A stretch of DNA of 64,000 nucleotides from Fidelibacterota bacterium (GTDB lineage: Bacteria; Fidelibacterota; Marinisomatia; Marinisomatales; Marinisomataceae). The stretch's first letter is position 1. Each line of letters begins with the position of its first letter. Below are positions 8,549 through 19,070 of this stretch, one piece after another. A program made the position numbers and the translations under genes. The stretch spans positions 371,563-435,562 of the forward strand of contig JAOIOW010000001.1 in the NCBI GenBank assembly GCA_028140795.1, read 5' to 3'. The notes beneath the pieces are model-generated. The model was not told the origin of the DNA. It saw nothing but the letters and a program-made list of their open reading frames with translations, and searched no databases.

Positions 8549-10339
8549 ATGGAAATTTTATTCCTAGGTGCAATAATTTTGGTAGCTTTAGTATTATTTG
8601 TTACTGAATTATTTCCAATAGATGTAACAGCATTATTAGTTTTAGGATTGTTACTAATTCTAGGATTAGTGAGTCCAACTGAAAGTCTTGCAGGATTTTC
8701 TAATCCTGCAGTCATTACAATTGCTTGCTTATTTATTTTAAGTCATGCTTTACAAAAATCTCATGTACTTGAATATTTAATAATAAACATCAATTCTTTG
8801 ATAGATAAATCTCGAGTTTTAGGTATGATTGCTTATCTATTTGCCATTGGAGTAGCTTCTGCTGTAGTCAATAATACTGCTATTGTAGCGATTTTTATGC
8901 CTGTAACCATAAGGCTTGCTGATAAATATAACATAAGTCCATCTAAAGTGCTTATTCCATTGAGTTATGCAGCTATCTTAGGAGGCACTCTAACACTCGT
9001 AGGAACATCTACAAATTTAATTGTTAATTCGATTTTAGTTGATTCTTCCAATGGACAAGTGTCGCTAGGTATGCTTGAGTTTGCTAAGTTCGGAATTATA
9101 AAATTTGTAGTTGGTTTATTATATATTTTTACTATTGGATATAAGCTTTTGCCAATAAGAGTAGCAAAATCATCAAGTATTGAAGATTATAGATTGGATG
9201 GTTATTTAACAGAATTTAAAGTTTCTAAAAATTCACCACTCACGGGTAAAACATTACTAGATAGAAAAATAAACGAAAACTATGATGTGATAGTACTTGA
9301 TGTACTAAGGAATGGTGAAATCATCAATTCTAATCTTCGTAATATGGTAATACAAGAAGATGATATACTTTTTGTAAAAGGTTCATTTGATAATTTTCAA
9401 AGACTAAAAGAGATTGAAAATTTGGTTATGTTAGCTGATGAAAAACTTACACAAGATGAACTAGAGCAGGAGGATAATATATTAGCTGAATGTCTAGTTA
9501 CTGACAATTCAGATTTAATAGGTCTTTCTTTGCAAGAAGCTAATTTTAGAAGATCTTTCGGAAGTTTTGTTTTAGCAATACGAAGAGAAGGGGAAATCAT
9601 TCGTAGAAAACTGGCTCATTTTATTTTAAAGCCTTTCGATACGTTATTAGTTTATGGCCCAAAAGATAGAATTAATCAGCTAGCTAATAAGGAAGGATTC
9701 ATTGTATTGGGTAAAGTGGATGGTTCGCTTGATGGACATCCTTTTTGGTGGCTTAGTTTAGCATCTATATTGTTAGCAGTAACATTGGCTATTTTTGATA
9801 TTGTGCCTATTGTTGTTGGTGTTATTCTCGGTGTAATTGCATTATTGCTTTCAAAAGTAATAACTCCAAATGAGGCATATAGTTCAATTCATTGGCAAGT
9901 TATTATAGTGATTGCTGCATTTCTTCCTATGGGGGCAGCAATTCAACGAACAGGATTAGATGTTATCATAAGTGATTCAATCTCAAGTGTTGTAAACTTA
10001 TTTCCTGCAGAAATACTTCCATATTTATTATTAGCATTAATATATTTTATTACTATGATTCTTACTGAGATTGCGTCAAATGCTGCTACCGCAATTATTA
10101 TGACTCCAATTACATTATCTCTAGCAGCAAGTTTCGGATTTGATCCAAAGCCTTTTATATTTGCTGTTTGCTATGCAGCGTCAGCTTCATTTATCACTCC
10201 TGTAGGATATCAAACAAATTTGATGGTGTTTGGTCCTGGAGGATATAGATATTCTGATTACATTAAAGTTGGATTACCTTTAGGAATAATTCTTTGGGTT
10301 ATTTCAGTTATTATGATTCCTATGATTTGGCCATTCTAG
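8549..10339 (+). CDS. SLC13/DASS-type permease with two TrkA-C domains
   Basis: Integral membrane transporter of the divalent anion:Na+ symporter (SLC13/CitT) superfamily; members of this SLC13-RCK architecture move sulfate, dicarboxylates or similar anions, usually with Na+. N-terminal hydrophobic segments (about residues 1-200) and C-terminal ones (about 400-596) flank two cytoplasmic TrkA-C (RCK-C) domains at about 220-290 and 317-395. Conserved SNAA-type helical-hairpin sequences appear near the C-terminus (ASNAATAIIMTP) and VVNNTAIVAIF in the first half. A longer frame opens at 8519 inside tRNA-Leu, so ATG 8549 is the credible start; it gives 596 residues beginning right at membrane helix 1. 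No Shine-Dalgarno site is visible. The substrate is unknown. Confidence 0.9.
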   Translation: MEILFLGAIILVALVLFVTELFPIDVTALLVLGLLLILGLVSPTESLAGFSNPAVITIACLFILSHALQKSHVLEYLIININSLIDKSRVLGMIAYLFAIGVASAVVNNTAIVAIFMPVTIRLADKYNISPSKVLIPLSYAAILGGTLTLVGTSTNLIVNSILVDSSNGQVSLGMLEFAKFGIIKFVVGLLYIFTIGYKLLPIRVAKSSSIEDYRLDGYLTEFKVSKNSPLTGKTLLDRKINENYDVIVLDVLRNGEIINSNLRNMVIQEDDILFVKGSFDNFQRLKEIENLVMLADEKLTQDELEQEDNILAECLVTDNSDLIGLSLQEANFRRSFGSFVLAIRREGEIIRRKLAHFILKPFDTLLVYGPKDRINQLANKEGFIVLGKVDGSLDGHPFWWLSLASILLAVTLAIFDIVPIVVGVILGVIALLLSKVITPNEAYSSIHWQVIIVIAAFLPMGAAIQRTGLDVIISDSISSVVNLFPAEILPYLLLALIYFITMILTEIASNAATAIIMTPITLSLAASFGFDPKPFIFAVCYAASASFITPVGYQTNLMVFGPGGYRYSDYIKVGLPLGIILWVISVIMIPMIWPF

Positions 10340-10340
10340 T

Positions 10341-10574
10341 ATGCAGTGGAACGAAATAGATAAAACAATTTCTAAAACTTTTGAATTTAATTCTTATTTA
10401 GATGGCATAGATTTTGTAAATGAAATTGCAAATTTAGCTGAACAAGAAAATCATCATCCTGATATTATTATTGGATATTGCAAAGTTACGGTATCATTAA
10501 CAACACATGATGCTGGAGAAATCACAGAAAAAGACTATAGGCTTGCAAAACTCATTGATGATTTAAGGGTCTGA
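10341..10574 (+). CDS. Pterin-4a-carbinolamine dehydratase family protein
   Basis: Small enzyme family that dehydrates 4a-hydroxytetrahydropterin, recycling the cofactor of aromatic amino acid hydroxylases; some members instead serve molybdopterin or act as coactivators. The family signature is intact: E-x3-HHP, then five residues, Y, nine residues, H, eight residues, D (residues about 32-66, including ENHHPDIIIGY and THDAGEITEKD). At 77 residues it is shorter than the usual 95-110, lacking the N-terminal strand, but the active-site histidines are present. It begins 1 nt after the transporter stop, and its own stop directly abuts the GTG start of the next gene. No aromatic amino acid hydroxylase is present in this window. 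Confidence 0.88.
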   Translation: MQWNEIDKTISKTFEFNSYLDGIDFVNEIANLAEQENHHPDIIIGYCKVTVSLTTHDAGEITEKDYRLAKLIDDLRV

Positions 10575-11408
10575 GTGATATATCTCATCATAGTATCAAT
10601 TCTTTGGTCGTTTTCTTTTGGTATTATAAAATATGGTCTACCTGGTATCGATTCAGCATTTATTAGCTTTATGAGAAATCTAATTGCACTAGTTTTTTTT
10701 TCAACTCTAACCATATACAATTTTAAAAAATTTAGTTTCGATCTAAGGTTAATATTAATTGGTGCAATCCAATTTGGACTTATGTACATTTTCTACATTC
10801 AGTCCTACGAATATTTACCTTCATACCTTATTGCAACTTTCACAATAACAACTCCTATTTTTGTGGGTTTATTCTCACAGTTTCTAATCAATGGATCTTT
10901 TTCTTTAAAAGGCTTTATTGCAGTCATATTAATTATAATTGGGTCATTTATGATGCGATATAATATTGTTAATCCTATAGATTATTGGACTGGTTTTCTT
11001 TTAATTCAAGTTGCTAATATATGTTTTGCTTTTGGTCAAGTGATGTTTAAAAAATGGCATTCAAATAATAGTTCAACGGATATCATTCATAATTTTTCAC
11101 AAATGTTTTTGGGTGCAGCGCTAATTACTTCCATATTTTTTATTTCAAATTCTGATAATACACAATTGTTGACCACATCAAACTTGTTAGCTTTATTATT
11201 TCTTGGTTTGGTTTCCACAGGTTTTGGTTTTCTAGCATGGAACATAGGAGCGACAAGAGTTTCTAATGAAAAATTAGCATTGATGAATAACGCTGTTATA
11301 CCAATTGCAATTTTAAATTCTTATTTGATTTTTGGAGAGGCAATAGGTTTTACGCTATTCTTGCCAGGATTGGTCTTATTTTACGTAGCCTTTAAGCTGA
11401 TAAGTTAG
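10575..11408 (+). CDS. EamA/DMT family transporter
   Basis: Drug/metabolite transporter superfamily membrane protein of the ten-helix EamA type. The 277 residues contain about ten hydrophobic segments arranged as two similar halves; the start (IVSILWSFSFGIIKYGLPG) is the usual first helix of an EamA repeat, and the second repeat begins around residue 140. The GTG at 10575 follows the dehydratase stop without a gap and places the first helix at the N-terminus. The substrate cannot be inferred; relatives export amino acids, nucleosides or other metabolites. The 3' end overlaps that of the convergent SDR gene by 17 nt. Confidence 0.85.
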   Translation: MIYLIIVSILWSFSFGIIKYGLPGIDSAFISFMRNLIALVFFSTLTIYNFKKFSFDLRLILIGAIQFGLMYIFYIQSYEYLPSYLIATFTITTPIFVGLFSQFLINGSFSLKGFIAVILIIIGSFMMRYNIVNPIDYWTGFLLIQVANICFAFGQVMFKKWHSNNSSTDIIHNFSQMFLGAALITSIFFISNSDNTQLLTTSNLLALLFLGLVSTGFGFLAWNIGATRVSNEKLALMNNAVIPIAILNSYLIFGEAIGFTLFLPGLVLFYVAFKLIS

Positions 11409-12165
11409 ATTGATTCTTTAATCGAAACTTATCATGTTTTTTTTGAAATGCTCTTCCCATGACTATGTAGATTAGTCTTCTGAGAAGAACAACTATATTC
11501 CATTGCCAAGGAAAAATAAATACCTTTCTTCTTTTATCCAATGCGCGAACTATTTTTTTTGCTGCTTTTTCTGTACCAATTAAGAACGGTTTAAATTCAA
11601 CAGGATCTGTCATTTCACTTTTTACAAATCCTGGACAAATTAAAGTAACAGCTATTTGTTTTGGTAGAGAATTTCTTAAAGAACCTGTTAATGCTCTTAC
11701 AGCCCATTTTGAGCCAGCATATGCTCCTGAACCAGGCCACGCAACATAACTTGCTACTGAACCTACTACAGCAATATGTCCACTATATTGTTCAAGCATT
11801 TTTGGTATAAACGGTACCACAGTATTGTTTACACCAATTACGTTGGTATTAATTATATCATTCATTACTGAAGGATCTCCTTTTTCAACAAAATCAAGCA
11901 GTCCTAAACCTGCATTTGCAAAAACCAAATCAATTGTAGGAACTTTACTTAAAAAATCTTCAATTGATTCTTTCGTTGAATGTTGATCTGTGACATCTAC
12001 GGAATAGGTATATATTTTTGCACCTAAAGACTCACACTTTTGAGCAATATTTTCTAATTTTTCCTTACGTCTAGCACATAGTGCAATAGTTGCACCTCTT
12101 TTACTATATTCGTAAGCAACATATTCTCCAATACCACTACTGGCTCCTGTAATAAAAATATACAT
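11392..12165 (-). CDS. Short-chain dehydrogenase/reductase (SDR)
   Basis: NAD(P)-dependent oxidoreductase of the classical SDR family. The cofactor glycine motif ITGASSGIG is at about residues 4-12, a NAG-type motif (FANAGLG) near 80, and the catalytic Ser-Tyr-Lys set in VVGSVASY ... YAGSKWAV around 130-150. A hydrophobic segment near the C-terminus (IVVLLRRLIYIVMG) suggests membrane association. The frame could open at a GTG (12192), but ATG 12165 puts the glycine motif at the normal distance from the N-terminus and is preferred (257 residues). It is divergent from kdsD, with about 60 nt between starts, and converges with the EamA gene. The substrate is unknown. Confidence 0.87.
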   Translation of the reverse strand: MYIFITGASSGIGEYVAYEYSKRGATIALCARRKEKLENIAQKCESLGAKIYTYSVDVTDQHSTKESIEDFLSKVPTIDLVFANAGLGLLDFVEKGDPSVMNDIINTNVIGVNNTVVPFIPKMLEQYSGHIAVVGSVASYVAWPGSGAYAGSKWAVRALTGSLRNSLPKQIAVTLICPGFVKSEMTDPVEFKPFLIGTEKAAKKIVRALDKRRKVFIFPWQWNIVVLLRRLIYIVMGRAFQKKHDKFRLKNQSNLSA

Positions 12166-12225
12166 CGGCAATACTACAAATTTATCAGTCACAATTCCAT
12201 AAAAACTATTTATATTATCGATTGT

Positions 12226-13197
12226 ATGGGAAAAAGTGAAATAAATGGGTTATCACAATCAATTCTTGAGAGTGTTTCTTCTCAACTTTTAGAAGTATCT
12301 AAAAGAATTGACGATGATATTCAACAGGCTTCAGAATTAATCATTAATCATCCAGGAAAACTCGTTGTGTGCGGTTTGGGAAAATCTGGTCTAATAGGGC
12401 AGAAGATAGTTGCAACTTTATGTAGCACTGGCACGCAAAGTGTCTACATGCATGCTGCAGAGGCAATTCATGGAGACTTAGGAATCTATAATCCTGGAGA
12501 TCCTACTATTTTAATTTCTAAAAGTGGTAATACTGAAGAGATAGTCAAATTGATTCCTATACTTAAAGAATTTAAATCTCCAATCATAGCAATTGTTGGA
12601 AATGTAGATTCATTCATTGCTAAAAATGCTGACATCATTTTGAATGCAACAGTGGAAAAAGAAATAGATCCACTTGGCGTTGTTCCAACAACTAGTTCAT
12701 TAGTAGCACTAGCGATAGGGGATGCTCTAGCATCCGTTTTAATGGTTCGAAGAGGTTTTGATAAAGAAGATTTTGCGAGAAATCATCCCGGAGGTGAATT
12801 AGGTAAGCAATTAGCTTTAAAAGTCGAAAATATTATGCATCCAATTAATGATGTAGCTCAAATAAACAATAAAGACTCAATAAGCTCTTGTGCAAAAAAG
12901 ATGACTGATAATCCCTTAGGTGCTGCATTACTTTTAGAAAATGGCTCTTTAAAAGGAATTGTAACTGAAGGAGACTTACGAAAATCAATAGCTTCTAATT
13001 TGGACCTTTCCAATTCAATTGAACCTTTCATAAATGATAATCCAATTTCAATACATTCTTCTGTATCCATCTTAGATGCAATGAAAATTATGGAAGATAG
13101 AAGTTCAAAGATTTCATGTTTACCGGTAATAGACAGTGATGGTAAATGCCTGGGTCTACTTACAATACACGATTTATATCAAACAAAATTAGTATAA
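12226..13197 (+). CDS. kdsD: Arabinose-5-phosphate isomerase (KdsD/KpsF/GutQ family)
   Basis: Converts ribulose 5-phosphate to arabinose 5-phosphate, the first committed step toward KDO of lipopolysaccharide. A sugar isomerase (SIS) domain spans about residues 35-170, with KVVCGLGKSG-like phosphate-binding sequence (VVCGLGKSGLIG), ISKSGNTEE and DPLGVVPTTSS. Two CBS domains follow from about 205 to 320. The 323-residue length is the family norm, and the ARNHPGGELGKQL stretch joining the domains is intact. It starts at ATG 12226, divergent from the SDR, and its stop lies 9 nt from the end of the convergent giant secreted-protein gene. Its presence supports an outer membrane with KDO. Confidence 0.94.
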   Translation: MGKSEINGLSQSILESVSSQLLEVSKRIDDDIQQASELIINHPGKLVVCGLGKSGLIGQKIVATLCSTGTQSVYMHAAEAIHGDLGIYNPGDPTILISKSGNTEEIVKLIPILKEFKSPIIAIVGNVDSFIAKNADIILNATVEKEIDPLGVVPTTSSLVALAIGDALASVLMVRRGFDKEDFARNHPGGELGKQLALKVENIMHPINDVAQINNKDSISSCAKKMTDNPLGAALLLENGSLKGIVTEGDLRKSIASNLDLSNSIEPFINDNPISIHSSVSILDAMKIMEDRSSKISCLPVIDSDGKCLGLLTIHDLYQTKLV

Positions 13198-13205
13198 GAC
13201 AATAA

Positions 13206-16200
13206 TTATCTTACAATAACCATTTTCTTGGTTTTATTATAATCGCTTTGTCCGTCAACATTCGCTCTTAATTGATAGAAGTATACTCCACTACTTACAT
13301 TTTCTCCATCATCATTTTTACCATCCCAAATAGTGGTATGTTGACCTGCACCTTTATCACCTTCATCGATTGTTCTAACAAGCTTACCAAGTGTATTATA
13401 AATGTGTATTTCTACATCAGCCATGTTTACCATAAGTGAAGGAATATCATACATAATAGTGGTTTGATTACTAAATGGATTTGGATAATTCTGATATAAG
13501 TTAAACTCATCAGGATTTCTAAGTTGCATCATACCATTTCCTATCATTCCATCTTTTGAGAATAGTTGATAGCTTAATTCTAAATTAGTTGAAATAGGTG
13601 CTCCATCAATATTTATTACAATCTTATTGTCATTAGAAGATAGGTTTCCAAATTCAACTTCATAATATTGATTTAGTTCATCTTCATTTTCTAAAACAAT
13701 GTATCCTTGTTTTTGATCTGTATTAAAGTCATAAATATTTTTGAGGTTACCAATTTCAAATCTTCCTGCCGTTATACCTTCAGGTAGCTCAATAATTATT
13801 TGATTACCAAGTATTTCTGCTTCAAACTCAGTAGGCATGATTTCAATATCTTGAGCTGTTCTTCCTTGTGACTTTGTCCATAACCAATTTCTTGAGAATA
13901 CACTTAAATCATTAATATCATTAGTATTATCAAATGTTGGTATTAAATATGGGCTAGCACCTGTTGCTGGTCCAATATCCACAGTTGTTTCAAGTCCAGA
14001 ATTTGGCCATGCGTTTACAAAAGCATTTAAATCTTCTACATCAACATCCCAGTCATTATCAAGGTCCCCAAGCAAGGATGTATAAACAGTAAATCCTTCA
14101 ATGACAAAACTTGAGACATTTCCAGCACCATCAACCGCGGCTACCTTTAAGAAATGTTCAGTGAAATCATTTAAATCTAAACCTGTAAGTTGAAGGTCTG
14201 TTAGCCCAACATTGGTATATTGTACTATATCAGCATCATTGTCATTAGCGCTTGAACCAATTCCCATAAAAAATGCTTCAATACCAGAATTATCAGACCA
14301 TCCATCAACAGTAATACTCACTTCACTATTACTTCTTAAATAACTAGTATCCACAAGATCATTTATTGTAACAGTTCCAGCAGTTGGTCCAAGGCTATCT
14401 AATAAGAAACTTACCTCATCGCTCATAGTTTCATTACCATCTGAATCTATGGCACTAACTCTGTAGTACCATGTATCTCCCTGATTTAATCCTTCATGAG
14501 TATAAGAGTCTACACTAAATGTTTGCCTAAAGACAAATGTAGTATCTGGCCATGGTGTAGTTGAAGGGGATGGTTCAAAATGTTCAGAATCTATATTACC
14601 TAAAGTTCCTACTCCTAATAATGTACTACTATCTGCAGTAAACCCTTCATTTTGACTACCATACACATTATATGAAGCAAAGTCACTTTCTAAGCTTCTG
14701 TTCCAAAGAAGATCAATTCCATCAGCAGTTGGAACCCATTGTGTATTTGCATCATCATATTCTAATTCATTTACAACAATTAAGCCCTGTGGAGATAACG
14801 GAGCACCAGTTGCATCAAGTTGTCCAGCAGTCAATGTCATTGAGTCAAAGAACATATATCCCTGATTAGCTGTTTTGACATGAAAAGCAACTCTAACACT
14901 TGTCCCAGCGTAAGATGATAAATCATATGTTCTCTGTTCCCAAGCTGATACCGTTTCTGTTCTTGAATCAAGGGTGACTGTAAAGTCTTCAACAGCAGTA
15001 CCACCAGTTGGAGAAAGCAATACATCGTATGACTCTTCACCAGCATTAGAATTGACATAAAATGATAAAAGATTATCAGTTCCAGGTCTCAGCCATAATA
15101 ATGGACTAATAAGGTAGTCATCTGCAGTACCACTTCCTGCCATTCCAAGACCTGCCATCCAATGACTATTAAATGCAGCACCATAACCAGCAGTATAATA
15201 CCACCAACTAAATGATTCAGCATCATTATTTGCATTAATACTTCCAAATGCATGAACATCTCTACGTCCATCTGCCCATCCATAAGGGTTCGTTTCAAAT
15301 CCTTCTTCCCAAAGTGTATCTTGAACTGCAGTAGCCCAGATTAAATTATTTTTTGTAGTTACACTATTGTTAGTACCATCGCTTACAGTTAATGAAACAG
15401 TGTAACGTCCAGAATCATTATAAGTGTGTGAAGGGTTTTGATCACTGCTAGTAGATCCGTCACCAAAATCCCAAGACCATGATGAAACATTTCCAGTTGA
15501 ACGATCTACAAAATTAACATCTAATGGAAAAACACCAGAAGTTTTGCTTGGAGAGAAAGCTGCATTTAATGGTGCTGTTGAAGTAAACCCAGGTGAGGTA
15601 AACTGACCACGACCAAATGTACCTGCAGACATTTCTCCATCAGAATTCATTGCTAACATATCAACTCTTACGTTTGCAAGTCCATCATTAGAAGGATTCC
15701 ATGTTACTGATGAGCTTGTTACGTCATCGGACACCCATACTCCAACTTCTGTGGCGATAGCTACTTGATTAAAATTATCTCTATTATATAAGCCCCATCT
15801 TACAGGTATGTCTGGTAAATCACCTTCAATATCAACCCAAGCATTAGAACCTCCACCAGAAATAGTTTCATAAACTGAATTGATTCCATAATTCGATAAG
15901 GTTATTAAAATTTGATTATCATTTTTACCTACATCGATAGATGAAATATAACCAGTGGTTTGAGATGGACTAATTTCAGTGACAGCATAATTATCAGTAT
16001 GAGCATCAGTAATTTTGAATACTCTTCCACTAGCTGTACCTACAAAAAGCACTCCGCTAGTATGAGGAGAAACTTTGTAGGCTGTAGCACCTGAGCCTAA
16101 ATTAATATTAATAAAGTCATGTGCAGATAACTTAGTATAATCTTTTTGTCTTAAAATGCTTACGGTATCAAATGTTACATACATTGCTTTATTCACGCCA

Positions 16201-17951
16201 TCAATCACGCTTGGATTGATAAAAAATCCAGCATCGGTTCCATCACTATTGGTTACATTTGAATACGAACCAAATGATTGACCTCCATTAACGCTCCTAA
16301 AAATATTACCATAAGTAGTAGCACCAAATTGATAATCAGGATCAACTTGATCAATGTGAGCAAATCCACCGTCTCCTCCATAAACCTCAACACCAGCTTG
16401 TTTACCAGCTGTATTTAGTCTCCAAGTACCATTATCTTGAGTACCACCAAGTACATAATCAGAATCTGTTGGATGAATAGCTGTTGAATAAAATTGTGTA
16501 GTTACCATGTTATCATTTTTCATGGTAAATGTATTTCCACCATCAGTAGTTAAAAATACACCACCATCATTTGACATAAGTATTTTATCACTATCAATAA
16601 ATACGATATTATGATGATCAGCATGGACATAAGGTAAAGAGAACCCTGTTCCACGCCATTCTGAAATTTCAGTCCAAGTTTCTCCAGAATCTGTAGATTT
16701 ATGTATTGATTGCGCTCCAGCAGCGTAAATTGTATTAGTATCATTTGGATCAACACCTAAGAATCCCCAATAATCCATTGAGCCTTGGTAATCACCAAAT
16801 GGATTTCCATTCTCATCAAGTCCAATTGATTTTTGGGTCCAAGTAAGTCCTCCATCTTCAGATTTTCCAAGCCAGGTAATATAACCAGTGCTTGCATTTT
16901 CAAACATTGCATAAAGTACATTCGGATCACTTGGAGAGACATCAACAAATGTTCTATCAAATTGACCTAATGCGCCAATTGTGTAGGGACTAAAAACAGC
17001 ACCATCATCACTGTAGAAGATTTGACCACCACCATCTCCAAAAGTATTTGTTCTAGTACCAACAATTAGTCTGTTATTTGAATCTATTTCTAAGTCCGTT
17101 ACATGATGACTTGAACCTTCTGCTATTTCTCCTAGAACTTCAGTCCAAGTAGCACCACCGTCCGTTGATTTTTGTAATCCATTTATTCCAGTATATTCTC
17201 CTTCGGATAAAGATCTTCCTCCTCCAACATAAACAGCTCCAACACCACCTTCATCTCTAACAATTATAGTATCAATCCACTTAAAACCTGTTGATGAAGA
17301 AAGTTGATTCCATGTGGAGCCTCCATCTGAAGTTTTCCAAACACCAAATCCTTTGAGGCCCATTCCTCTTTTTTCTCCAGTTCCAACATAAATGATGTTA
17401 GCATCTGTTGGGTCTGTTGCAACACTAGTAATATTTAATGTATCCCAAAAATCAGAAACTTTTGTCCATTCAGAACTTGCATTTTCAATATTTGTTATTG
17501 ACCAAAGTCCACCACTTACTCCAGCAGCCCATACTTTATTATTAGAGCTAAAATTTCCATCGAGCATTAAGGCTCTAGTTCTTCCAGCTTGTTTACTAGG
17601 ACCTCTTTCTGTCCAATTGATTTCAGTTTGTCTGTTTAAATAGGAGCGAGAATTTAGCTTGGCATCTCTTAGCTTAATTGCATCTAAAACTCTTTCGGAA
17701 GGAACAGAGTTTGTGCTTGGATCTCTTGTCATCAAAAAATCATGATAATTTTTTAAATCGGGTCTAAGTTTTTTTGGAAGGCTTTTTACATAACTTCTTT
17801 TAAAAGATTTATCACTTAAATATTCTGCTAAATACTTTTCATTTTTAATACGTTTATTTTCATAGTAGATATTACTTAACGGCTCAAAAGAGATAGTTAA
17901 AATTAAAATTGCTACTAATATATATGTAATTTTTTTCATTGTTTTACTCAT
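13206..17951 (-). CDS. Large secreted protein: BNR repeats, PKD, cleaved adhesin, dockerin-like and T9SS sorting domains
   Basis: A 1581-residue exported protein. In order: an N-terminal hydrophobic signal (about 7-22); a sortilin/BNR-like beta-propeller region (about 110-780) with repeated Asp-box sequences such as [24 protein letters not shown] and TTDGGNTF; a PKD domain (about 785-868; [10 protein letters not shown]); a cleaved-adhesin/MAM-like domain (about 877-1045); a fibronectin-III-like region (about 1060-1185); an Ig-like stretch; a dockerin-like calcium loop at 1296-1307 with acidic residues at 1296, 1298, 1300, 1304 and 1307, followed by a second, weaker loop near 1340; and a FlgD-like/T9SS C-terminal domain (about 1484-1581; [14 protein letters not shown], ending KKMVIVR). 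Its start overlaps the stop of the cohesin-like lipoprotein gene by 8 nt, so the two are likely translationally coupled. Function unknown; surface adhesin or matrix-binding role is inference. Confidence 0.85.
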   Translation of the reverse strand: MSKTMKKITYILVAILILTISFEPLSNIYYENKRIKNEKYLAEYLSDKSFKRSYVKSLPKKLRPDLKNYHDFLMTRDPSTNSVPSERVLDAIKLRDAKLNSRSYLNRQTEINWTERGPSKQAGRTRALMLDGNFSSNNKVWAAGVSGGLWSITNIENASSEWTKVSDFWDTLNITSVATDPTDANIIYVGTGEKRGMGLKGFGVWKTSDGGSTWNQLSSSTGFKWIDTIIVRDEGGVGAVYVGGGRSLSEGEYTGINGLQKSTDGGATWTEVLGEIAEGSSHHVTDLEIDSNNRLIVGTRTNTFGDGGGQIFYSDDGAVFSPYTIGALGQFDRTFVDVSPSDPNVLYAMFENASTGYITWLGKSEDGGLTWTQKSIGLDENGNPFGDYQGSMDYWGFLGVDPNDTNTIYAAGAQSIHKSTDSGETWTEISEWRGTGFSLPYVHADHHNIVFIDSDKILMSNDGGVFLTTDGGNTFTMKNDNMVTTQFYSTAIHPTDSDYVLGGTQDNGTWRLNTAGKQAGVEVYGGDGGFAHIDQVDPDYQFGATTYGNIFRSVNGGQSFGSYSNVTNSDGTDAGFFINPSVIDGVNKAMYVTFDTVSILRQKDYTKLSAHDFININLGSGATAYKVSPHTSGVLFVGTASGRVFKITDAHTDNYAVTEISPSQTTGYISSIDVGKNDNQILITLSNYGINSVYETISGGGSNAWVDIEGDLPDIPVRWGLYNRDNFNQVAIATEVGVWVSDDVTSSSVTWNPSNDGLANVRVDMLAMNSDGEMSAGTFGRGQFTSPGFTSTAPLNAAFSPSKTSGVFPLDVNFVDRSTGNVSSWSWDFGDGSTSSDQNPSHTYNDSGRYTVSLTVSDGTNNSVTTKNNLIWATAVQDTLWEEGFETNPYGWADGRRDVHAFGSINANNDAESFSWWYYTAGYGAAFNSHWMAGLGMAGSGTADDYLISPLLWLRPGTDNLLSFYVNSNAGEESYDVLLSPTGGTAVEDFTVTLDSRTETVSAWEQRTYDLSSYAGTSVRVAFHVKTANQGYMFFDSMTLTAGQLDATGAPLSPQGLIVVNELEYDDANTQWVPTADGIDLLWNRSLESDFASYNVYGSQNEGFTADSSTLLGVGTLGNIDSEHFEPSPSTTPWPDTTFVFRQTFSVDSYTHEGLNQGDTWYYRVSAIDSDGNETMSDEVSFLLDSLGPTAGTVTINDLVDTSYLRSNSEVSITVDGWSDNSGIEAFFMGIGSSANDNDADIVQYTNVGLTDLQLTGLDLNDFTEHFLKVAAVDGAGNVSSFVIEGFTVYTSLLGDLDNDWDVDVEDLNAFVNAWPNSGLETTVDIGPATGASPYLIPTFDNTNDINDLSVFSRNWLWTKSQGRTAQDIEIMPTEFEAEILGNQIIIELPEGITAGRFEIGNLKNIYDFNTDQKQGYIVLENEDELNQYYEVEFGNLSSNDNKIVINIDGAPISTNLELSYQLFSKDGMIGNGMMQLRNPDEFNLYQNYPNPFSNQTTIMYDIPSLMVNMADVEIHIYNTLGKLVRTIDEGDKGAGQHTTIWDGKNDDGENVSSGVYFYQLRANVDGQSDYNKTKKMVIVR

Positions 17952-18990
17952 TAATTAAAATATATGCTCCAACAGCATCATTAATTGTAATTTCTCCACC
18001 ATCAACATCAAGCATCAAACTACCACTGCCTCCAACTGATGCATCTAGATTAATATCTACTGATGTATCAACCGAACCATTAAAAGTAAAGTTTACGGTT
18101 GCAATTACCCCATCTCCATCATTTGATGGAAGATCACTTGATAAAGATGATGTATAAATGATAACTCTATTAGCTCCAGGATTACTAGTGACGACTAATA
18201 ACGGATCTGAATCGCCTTTCAAAAAATCTCCTGCTGTTACACTATCATAGGTCATTAAACTATTGTCGTAAAATATTACAACTTGGGCAGCAGCCATTCC
18301 TGATACTCCAAGAACTTTGATGTCAATAGGTATAGATGACCCTGAAGTTGTTTCAATATACTTAGGATCAAAAACTATTGCAGGTGTTTGTATATCATCA
18401 ACAGTTATGTATCCTGATAGTACATTGGTATCTGAACCACCTTCACCAACAACTGATAATGTCACATCAAAGTTTCCAGCCGTAGTATAGGTGTGGACAG
18501 GGTTATCTTCAGTACTTGTGTTGCCATCTCCAAAATCCCATACAGAGCTATTGTATCTTAATGATGAATTTGAAAATTCTACCCTTAAATCTTTTTTACC
18601 TGAAGTTGGTTCTCCTGTAAATAACGCAGCAGGAGGTGATGCTGAAACTGTAACATAATTACTTCTAGTAAGAACATCAGTACCATTTGGCCCAGTTGCT
18701 GTTAATGTTACCGTATATGTCCCTGCTTCTGCATAAGTATACTGAACCAAAACTCCTGATGCATCTAAAATACCATCTCCGTTAAAATCCCAGTCATGAG
18801 TGGTTGCATTAGTTGATGTAGAAGTAAAGTTTACAGCTAATGGAGCTGCTCCACTAAGCGGACTTGCTGAAAAACTAGCTACAGGAGGATCATTGCTTGG
18901 GCCTGCACCCGAATCTTCTCCACCGCCTCCACCGCCTCCGCAGTTAATTAGGAATAATATTAAAAAAAGTGATAGTGATTTTTTAAACAT
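17944..18990 (-). CDS. Lipoprotein with two PKD domains and a cohesin-like domain
   Basis: A 348-residue predicted lipoprotein. The signal peptide ends in a lipobox LINC with Cys at residue 17, followed by a seven-glycine tether. Two PKD domains follow (about 38-115, with HDWDFNGDG; about 125-197, with [10 protein letters not shown]). The C-terminal part (about 205-335) resembles a cohesin fold: a strand with [12 protein letters not shown], then [18 protein letters not shown], and a late [12 protein letters not shown] strand. Cohesins bind dockerins, and the next gene in the operon carries a dockerin-like motif. The cohesin call rests on recognising strand patterns by eye and needs a profile search. 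This is the first gene of the two-gene minus-strand unit. Confidence 0.78.
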   Translation of the reverse strand: MFKKSLSLFLILFLINCGGGGGGGEDSGAGPSNDPPVASFSASPLSGAAPLAVNFTSTSTNATTHDWDFNGDGILDASGVLVQYTYAEAGTYTVTLTATGPNGTDVLTRSNYVTVSASPPAALFTGEPTSGKKDLRVEFSNSSLRYNSSVWDFGDGNTSTEDNPVHTYTTAGNFDVTLSVVGEGGSDTNVLSGYITVDDIQTPAIVFDPKYIETTSGSSIPIDIKVLGVSGMAAAQVVIFYDNSLMTYDSVTAGDFLKGDSDPLLVVTSNPGANRVIIYTSSLSSDLPSNDGDGVIATVNFTFNGSVDTSVDINLDASVGGSGSLMLDVDGGEITINDAVGAYILINE

Positions 18991-19045
18991 TAGACAATGT
19001 ACAATAGAAAGAGATTTGGTATCAATACTAAAATGAACTTATCAG

Positions 19046-19070
19046 AAAAATATCAAATTTGTGATATTTT
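19046..19070 (-). terminator. Hairpin with U-tract overlapping the stop of the dehydrogenase gene
   Basis: On the minus strand a perfect 9-bp stem AAAATATCA/TGATATTTT with a 6-nt loop is followed by a short T run. The stop codon of the saccharopine dehydrogenase-like gene (19053-19055) lies inside the structure. With a single G-C pair it is weak, but position and U-tract fit an intrinsic terminator. Confidence 0.4.

Noticed and set aside
13195..13220. Inverted repeat TAAGA/TCTTA between kdsD and the secreted-protein gene as a bidirectional terminator
   Set aside because: The stem is only 5 bp before a mismatch and has one G-C pair; too weak to list.
13206..17951. Possible frameshift or gene fusion in the 1581-residue protein
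   Set aside because: The frame is continuous and the domain order (signal, BNR, PKD, adhesin, dockerin-like, T9SS tail) is coherent for a secreted multi-domain protein.
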